In this document: positions 58,852 to 64,000 of the stretch, piece by piece
Layout of the letters: every line of letters starts with the position of its first letter
How positions within the stretch are numbered: the stretch's first letter is position 1
Source: Pasteurella bettyae CCUG 2042
GTDB lineage: Bacteria > Pseudomonadota > Gammaproteobacteria > Enterobacterales > Pasteurellaceae
Length of the DNA stretch: 64,000 nt
Assembly: GCF_000262245.1 (NCBI RefSeq)
Contig: NZ_AJSX01000033.1
Span: 1-64,000, forward strand
Reading direction: 5' to 3'
The notes under the pieces: generated by a model
Seen by the model: only the letters and a program-made list of their open reading frames with translations
Database searches by the model: none
Told to the model about the DNA's origin: nothing
Made by a program: the position numbers and the translations under genes

Positions 58852-60381
58852 ATGAGCTTTAATAAAATCTTAACAAGCTGTTTTTTATCTAGTTTTATGG
58901 TGGTAGCCCATGCTGTGCCAATGGGTGATAATCCATTAAAAAATGTCCCTTTTGCTAATCAAACTAATCATGGTTTTAGTTTAGATTTTGATGGAAGTAA
59001 ATTCGTAAAACGTAGCACTCAAGTAAATGGAGAGGTGATTTCTTATCGTGCGATTGAAAAAATTGTCTATGTAAAAAATCCTGTTGAAGCAGAATATCAA
59101 ACCATTAATTTTTATGTCCCTGAAGCCTATTTCTTAGGTAAAAAACTTAATGGCTATAGCGCAGAAACTGCTCCTATTTTCTTGCCTAATAGCATTGGCG
59201 GATATATGCCAGCAGTTGCTGCAACAGCAGAAGCAAAAGGTATGGGTGGAAAAACAAGTACTATTTTACAAGCCTTAAAACAAGGTTATGTAGTGGCTTC
59301 AGTTGGAGCAAGAGGGCGCACTCTTGGTCATGATAGCAATTATACGGGAAAAGCACCTGCCATAATTATTGACTTAAAATCAGCGGTTCGTTATCTACAT
59401 GCAAATGATGCAAAAATGCCTGGTGATGCCAATAAAATTATTTCTAATGGTACCTCTGCTGGCGGAGCGATGTCGGCATTATTGGGTGCAAGTGGAAATA
59501 GTACAGATTATGAAAACTATTTTGCAGAATTAGGCGCTGCTCAAGCAAGCGATAGCATTTTCGCAGTATCTGCGTATTGCCCTATCACAAATTTAGAACA
59601 CGCAGATATGGCTTATGAATGGCAATTTTATACATTAACTGATTATGAACGAATGGACATGTCCAAACTAACAGCGCAAACCTATAATGATCGCTCTAAA
59701 GGTATGCCTATGATAACAGGAAGTCTAGATAACAAACAGCTCATAGTCTCCCAGCAACTCAAAGCACAATTCCCTAGTTATTTAAACAGCTTGAATCTTA
59801 AAGACACCAAAGGTCTCCCTTTGCAATTAGATGCTGATGGTAATGGTAGCTTCAAAGATTATATTGCTGAACGAATTGTAGCTTCGGCAAATAAAGCCAT
59901 CTCAGAAGGTATAGATTTATCAAATGAAAAATACTTAACTATTGAGAATGGCAAAGTAACCGCTGTTAATTTCGATGCCTTTATAGCACACAAAAAACGT
60001 ATGAAAACTCCGCCTGCTTTTGATGCCTTGGATTTAAGCTCTGGAGAAAATAATTTATTTGGTGATAAAACCACCAACAATAAACATTTTACTGCTTACA
60101 GTTTCGAAAATAGCCAAGCAAAAGGCAAAATGGCAGATAGCAATATTATTCATATTATGAATGCGATGAATTATATGGATAATCCACAATCAGCAACCTA
60201 TTGGCGTATTCGTGCTGGTTCGTCTGATTACGATACATCACATGCTATTTCCGCCATACTGGCAATAAAATTGCGTATGAATGGCAAACAAGTAGATTAT
60301 GCCTTGCCTTGGGGAATACCACATTCAGGTGATTATGATTTAGTGGAGCTATTCTCTTGGATTGATAAAATCGCTAAGTAA
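58852..60381 (+). CDS. Secreted tannase-like (subtype B) esterase
   Basis: A 509-aa alpha/beta hydrolase with a signal peptide (cut after AHA). Nucleophile motif NGTSAGGAMSALLGASG puts Ser near residue 202; the catalytic His is in WGIPHSGDYD near the C-terminus, and an Asp is likely in SDYDTSHA. This matches bacterial subtype B tannases, which hydrolyse galloyl esters, and related feruloyl-type esterases. In this neighbourhood it could also act on catecholate compounds. RBS AGGAGAG. Confidence 0.75.
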   Translation: MSFNKILTSCFLSSFMVVAHAVPMGDNPLKNVPFANQTNHGFSLDFDGSKFVKRSTQVNGEVISYRAIEKIVYVKNPVEAEYQTINFYVPEAYFLGKKLNGYSAETAPIFLPNSIGGYMPAVAATAEAKGMGGKTSTILQALKQGYVVASVGARGRTLGHDSNYTGKAPAIIIDLKSAVRYLHANDAKMPGDANKIISNGTSAGGAMSALLGASGNSTDYENYFAELGAAQASDSIFAVSAYCPITNLEHADMAYEWQFYTLTDYERMDMSKLTAQTYNDRSKGMPMITGSLDNKQLIVSQQLKAQFPSYLNSLNLKDTKGLPLQLDADGNGSFKDYIAERIVASANKAISEGIDLSNEKYLTIENGKVTAVNFDAFIAHKKRMKTPPAFDALDLSSGENNLFGDKTTNNKHFTAYSFENSQAKGKMADSNIIHIMNAMNYMDNPQSATYWRIRAGSSDYDTSHAISAILAIKLRMNGKQVDYALPWGIPHSGDYDLVELFSWIDKIAK

Positions 60382-60452
60382 CCCCTAACTCCATCAGGGC
60401 GTTTGAAATAATCAAACGCCCTTCTCAAATATTCAGCTAATCTCATAAGTAA

Positions 60453-60911
60453 TATTTCAGTTTATTCCATTTTGCTATTCCTCAAGCTGCTAATCATATG
60501 GCTCGATTCTTTGTCACCTCGCCTCATAGAGAGGGTGGTCAAGCACAATTTATCGAACAGCCCTTACCAAGAAAAACCTCAAATGAAAACATTAATCAGT
60601 TGTTGGATTACTTACGAGAAAACTTACAATCTCCTCATTCTGTTAATGAACTAGCCACTCGTCTAGCCATGAGCCGTAGCACGTTTACTCGTCATTTCCG
60701 TAAGGCAACAGGCATGTCCGTAGCACAATGGCTAATTGAGACTCGATTACAAAAAGGGCGAGATTTATTAGAAAGTAGCCAACTGACTATCGAAAATATT
60801 GCTGAACAAATTGGCTTTAAAAGTGCGGTAGGTTTCCGACAACATTTTCTGAAAAAGCACCAAATCAGCCCTAAAGCTTGGCGTAAACAATTTAGTATTA
60901 GAAGCAGTTGA
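60453..60911 (+). pseudogene. AraC/GlxA-family regulator, C-terminal remnant
   Basis: The frame has a full AraC DNA-binding domain (SVNELATRLAMSRSTFTRHFRKATGMSVAQWL and IAEQIGFKSAVGFRQHFLKK) preceded by SPHREGGQAQFIEQP, the linker of GlxA/FtrA-type regulators. The upstream DJ-1/PfpI-like domain is missing: the frame hits a stop at 60450. A product from ATG 60498 (137 aa) would keep DNA binding without the sensor domain. Confidence 0.75.
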
Positions 60912-61009
60912 TTTTATAACGACAAATTGTGACGAAAATTTTTTAAAACGACACCGCACTTTTGATCATAACGATCAAACTAGCAGTTATCGCATAGATA
61001 AAAATAATA

Positions 61010-61852
61010 TTATCTTGCTAAATAGGCTTTGAGCCCTTCAATAGCTTTTTTACCATCTGCTAAGCCTAATTCATACATCGCTTGTACCATATTAGGGTCT
61101 TTCTCTAATCGACTAATTTTAAGGCTTTGAGAAGGGCGAATCACAAAGATTTGTTGTTGATTATTCAGCTCAATAATGCGTTCCACGGTTTGGTTATATT
61201 CCGCATAACGATTTGCCCAACGTCCCGCTAATTTTGGATATTTACGATAAAATAAATTAAACAATGCCATAGAACTTGGGGTTTTACGATATTCTAAAGG
61301 ACGTGTCAAAACCACAATAATTTTGTCATAACCGAGATCAAAACATTTTTGCAGTGGAATACTGTCAGCAATGCCTCCATCTAAATATTTCTGACCATGA
61401 ATTTCTACCATCTTTGAAACAAAAGGCATAGCGGAAGTAGCTCGTAATACTTCCATTTGTTTAAAGGCATCTTGGATTTTAAAATATTCAGCTTCACCGG
61501 TTTCTACATTAGTAAGCGTCACCCAGAAATCCATTGCTGATTGCAAAAAAGCTTTTTGATCAAAAGGATCCAGGCTAAACGGCAATTCATAAAAAGCAAA
61601 ATCTTTATTCACAATATTGCCGGTGGTCAGTAAGCTGTATAGCCCCATATAACGTTTATCATTGAGATATTTTTTGTTATAGCGAATCACTCGTCCACGC
61701 TGTTTTGAAGGCAAATTAATACCAAATAAGGCTCCAGCGGATACGGTTACCGCACCATCAATATGAATATTTTCGTCTAAAAATACATCTAATACACCAG
61801 CCGTAAACATGCCACGCATGGCGCCACCTTCTAACACTAAACCAACTTTCAT
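61010..61852 (-). CDS. Patatin-like phospholipase
   Basis: A ~280-aa patatin-fold lipid acyl hydrolase. The oxyanion-hole LVLEGGAMRGMFTAGVLD, the nucleophile region TVSAGALFG and the Asp motif DGGIADSIPL are present. The first Gly of the usual GxSxG is Thr here. The start at 61852 (MKVGLVLEGG) follows AAAGG; ATG 61879 is upstream but less likely. Single gene. Confidence 0.85.
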   Translation of the reverse strand: MKVGLVLEGGAMRGMFTAGVLDVFLDENIHIDGAVTVSAGALFGINLPSKQRGRVIRYNKKYLNDKRYMGLYSLLTTGNIVNKDFAFYELPFSLDPFDQKAFLQSAMDFWVTLTNVETGEAEYFKIQDAFKQMEVLRATSAMPFVSKMVEIHGQKYLDGGIADSIPLQKCFDLGYDKIIVVLTRPLEYRKTPSSMALFNLFYRKYPKLAGRWANRYAEYNQTVERIIELNNQQQIFVIRPSQSLKISRLEKDPNMVQAMYELGLADGKKAIEGLKAYLAR

Positions 61853-61986
61853 ATTATTTGCCTTTGAACTCATGTACAAAAAATTAAAAAAAGATTAATC
61901 ACCAAAAAACTGAATAAAATCAATGCGGTTGCCACCCACAATACCTACAATAAACAATTGATGCGAATAATGAGGTTTTCTACATT

Positions 61987-62030
61987 AAAAAAAGTGCGGT
62001 TAATTTTTTAAAAATATTAACCGCACTTTA
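61987..62030. terminator. Inverted USS terminator
   Basis: AAAAAAAGTGCGGTTAAT and ATTAACCGCACTTT pair downstream of the YfcZ-type gene. Confidence 0.8.
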
Positions 62031-62044
62031 TTCTTTCTAGCTTA

Positions 62045-62335
62045 TTAAAATGAACGTAAAGCTAATTGGAAAATGACTGATTCTGCTTGGCAACTAAACA
62101 CAAAACTTGCAGTTAATTTATAACCAGCTTCAACTTCAGAAATATCACTGGTAATTGTACAAGGGTCACTTTCAATATCACGTGCTTTTTGAATTAACTG
62201 AGATAACGCTTGCTCTGCCTGATCTTTAGTAGCAAAAACTTTTTCAACCTTTGCCTCAACTTCATCATTATTTAAAATTGAACCAACATCAAAAGTATTA
62301 CAGCCGACACATTCAATAGGTTTATCTGATTTCAT
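62045..62335 (-). CDS. YfcZ/YiiS family (DUF406) protein
   Basis: A 96-aa cytoplasmic protein of the DUF406 family. CVGCNTFDVGSILNNDE at the N-terminus and the SFVFSCQAESVIFQLALR end are family marks; function is unknown. RBS AGGAAG. Confidence 0.85.
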   Translation of the reverse strand: MKSDKPIECVGCNTFDVGSILNNDEVEAKVEKVFATKDQAEQALSQLIQKARDIESDPCTITSDISEVEAGYKLTASFVFSCQAESVIFQLALRSF

Positions 62336-62435
62336 TATTCTTCCTCGTTTGAATTAATTATTGATTACTTTAATACTAAATAGAAATGGAATCAATCTTA
62401 CAAAAAACGTTGGTCGTTTTCTTCTCAATATATCA

Positions 62436-62473
62436 ATAAAAACGGCCATAAAACCTTTCAGAATGATGGCCGT
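62436..62473 (-). terminator. DUF533 gene terminator
   Basis: On the minus strand ACGGCCAT and ATGGCCGT pair and are followed by TTTTTATT. Confidence 0.75.
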
Positions 62474-62491
62474 AGAAAAAACGAAATAATA

Positions 62492-63130
62492 TTAGAAACC
62501 TGCTTGTTTTTCTAATTGCTCAACTAAAGCATCTTCTAAGCCTAATGCTTGTGCCAAGTTAGCTAAGAATACAATTTCTTTACGTTCCAAATTTGAACAT
62601 ACAACACGTGCAGCAAGATAAACTTGTGTGGCTAATGCAGGATTATCACCTACTTGCTCAGCAATTTCTTGTACAGTTGCAGGTTGATACATTTCTTGTT
62701 GAATCCATTGTTGGACTTCAGGATCTTCACCCGCATGACTTAAAATAGCTTGCTTTTCTTCTTCTGTAATTGCACCATCAGCCGCCGCTGCTGCAATCAT
62801 GGTTTGTAAAATGACTTTACTCACATCTGCTGAAGAGTGCTCTGCTGATTGGGTAAATTCCTTTTCAGTCACAGAAGAATTTCCTTTAACTTGTTTCGTT
62901 TGATAATCTTGATAAGCTTGATAAGCTAAACTACCTAATGCGGCTAATGAACCTAATTTAGCTAACCCCGCACCGCCATTACGTCCAAAAATCATTGAAA
63001 GAATACCAATTGCGGCTGCACCGCCGCCTATTTTTGTCACTTTATCTGTATTTGAATTGCCATTGATAGTTTTTTTGACTTATTCTTGGGCGACACTTAA
63101 TACTTGATTTAAAACTGAGTTGAAATCCAT
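62492..63130 (-). pseudogene. DUF533 / TerB-like protein, in-frame stop
   Basis: An ATG at 63130 with RBS GGAGGAAC opens MDFNSVLNQVLSVAQE, then TAA (63080-63082), and the frame continues to 62492 with the family's Gly/Ala-rich membrane-like stretch and a TerB-like C-domain (ILQTMIAAAAADGAITEEEKQAIL). CAA to TAA would account for the stop. A restart downstream (for example ATG 63040) would give about 182 aa with the main domain intact, so residual function is possible. Confidence 0.8.
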
Positions 63131-63423
63131 ATTGTTCCTCCTGTATATAGATATTCTCTTTGTCCCTTTATTCTCTCCTTAGTTCACTTTAAAAAGTAAA
63201 TAAATGTAAACATTATTCATGTCTAACACTCATACTATCCCATTAAATTGTAATAGATTTTCAGCATAATCTAGCAATAAATAACCATAAGAACTTGAGG
63301 GCAAAAATTAAGCAACTAAAAGAAACTAAGAAACTTTTTAAAAAAGTTACTTTCTAAAGGCATAAGTCATCTGCATCCGATCAGCAGATGTACTAAATTT
63401 TAATTTTAAACTAGGAGAGTTTT
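63131..63423. other. Intergenic region with 5'-UTR hairpin
   Basis: No gene is seen in these 293 bases. CATCTGC and GCAGATG (63368-63390) can form a small hairpin about 35 bases upstream of the next start codon. Confidence 0.4.
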
Positions 63424-63822
63424 ATGAAAAAATTGATTGTATTAGCGACAGCCGCTTTAATGGTAAGTAGTTTAGCACACGCAGCAGGTGAACAAAGTGA
63501 TCCACGAGAAGCTTACGAAAGTACAGTAAAAACCGCGAAAGTAAAATATAGCTGCCAAAATGGTAAAAAATTAGCAGTAAAATATGGCTTTAATAAACAA
63601 GGTATTCCAACTTATGCAGAAGCCAAATTAAATGGCAAAACTCGTTTTATGCCAATTAACCTAAACACTACAGATGCTTCAGGTACAACATTTGGGGATG
63701 AAAATAATTTTAGTCTTTATGGTGATCCAATGGAATTCGATAACTTCCGCAAAGCAGATGTAAATATCCAAAATCCAGCTAGCGAGATTTTATATAAAGG
63801 CTGTAAAGCACAAAAAAGATAA
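63424..63822 (+). CDS. ACP-type adhesin / lysozyme-inhibitor-like protein
   Basis: A 132-aa secreted protein (signal cut after AHA). YSCQNGKKLAVKYGFNKQG, TYAEAKLNG, MPINL and a final CKAQ closely follow Neisseria Adhesin Complex Protein (ACP), a beta-barrel that inhibits C-type lysozyme and aids adhesion. Two cysteines probably form the conserved disulfide. RBS AGGAGAG. Confidence 0.8.
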   Translation: MKKLIVLATAALMVSSLAHAAGEQSDPREAYESTVKTAKVKYSCQNGKKLAVKYGFNKQGIPTYAEAKLNGKTRFMPINLNTTDASGTTFGDENNFSLYGDPMEFDNFRKADVNIQNPASEILYKGCKAQKR

Positions 63823-63868
63823 TTGCAGAATGCCTTATAAATAGGAATATTGCCTCGTTGTTTTACAT

Positions 63869-63896
63869 TAAAAAGCCACCTTAGGGTGGCTTTTTT
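63869..63896 (+). terminator. Terminator after the ACP-like gene
   Basis: AAAAGCCACC and GGTGGCTTTT pair around a 4-base loop, with a T-run. Confidence 0.9.
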
Positions 63897-63960
63897 CGTG
63901 ACTTGGCTAATATTACGATAAAATCCGGTCAAAACTGACCGCACTTTACATATTAAGTAA

Positions 63961-64000
63961 TTATTCGGCTGTCATTTGTTTAGGTTTAATAATTGCATAA
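63961..64000 (-). CDS. Possible 3' end of a gene cut by the window edge
   Basis: On the minus strand YAIIKPKQMTAE is followed by a TAA at 63961-63963. Too short to identify. Confidence 0.3.
   Translation of the reverse strand, partial: YAIIKPKQMTAE

Overview
The window is chromosome of a Pasteurellaceae bacterium, most likely a Haemophilus or close relative. The evidence is low GC, more than 30 copies of the H. influenzae-type DNA uptake signal (AAGTGCGGT) that often form head-to-head terminators, and an H. influenzae-like gene set: glpQ of the protein D type, pckA, hslO, zwf-pgl-gnd and a molABC-like transporter. I cannot name the species from sequence alone.

Layout. 1-3203: trmL, a VirK/DUF535 gene, engB and the first part of comM. 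3204-20116: a ~16.9-kb Tn7-like transposon that splits comM. 20117-20793: the rest of comM. 20864-34055: glycerol-3-phosphate genes (glpK, glpF, glpT, glpQ, glpABC) with a TonB-dependent receptor in their midst. 34232-44033: pckA, hslO, hslR, nudE, cysQ, the oxidative pentose phosphate genes zwf-pgl-gnd, and a broken FMN reductase. 44039-49353: a YccS-type membrane protein, a periplasmic esterase and a frameshifted TonB receptor. 49675-49750: tRNA-Lys(CTT). 49811-60911: an oxidoreductase, a membrane protein/TonB receptor pair, a five-gene molybdate/metal-chelate ABC operon with a methyltransferase and ModD, a MarR/tannase pair and an AraC-family remnant. 61010-64000: a patatin, YfcZ, a broken DUF533 gene and an ACP-type adhesin/lysozyme inhibitor.

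The transposon is the most interesting part. Its ends are matching inverted repeats starting TGT, with internal copies of a motif near ACAAATAACTGTC. The right arm carries tnsA-tnsB-tnsC-tniQ-tnsF as one leftward operon with overlapping genes. TnsF here means a multi-zinc-finger protein with a degenerate tyrosine-recombinase-like region, a selector type known to target comM in Tn6022-like elements. At the left end is a 582-aa protein whose layout resembles TnsE. The cargo is a secreted small protein, a DNA helicase IV-type helicase with an inserted nuclease-like domain and C-terminal zinc ribbons, and an AT-rich three-gene operon that matches the Detocs anti-phage two-component system: an HATPase sensor, a stand-alone receiver, and a receiver fused to a nucleoside phosphorylase. 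As sequenced, Detocs looks disabled: the sensor gene has a one-base frameshift in an A7 run and the effector gene has an in-frame TGA.

Several host genes are also broken by single changes: FMN reductase (TGA), DUF533 (TAA) and a TonB receptor (+1 base). Interrupted comM is notable because ComM helps integrate incoming DNA during natural transformation, and this genome is rich in uptake signals. I found none of those signals inside the element, as expected for recently acquired foreign DNA.
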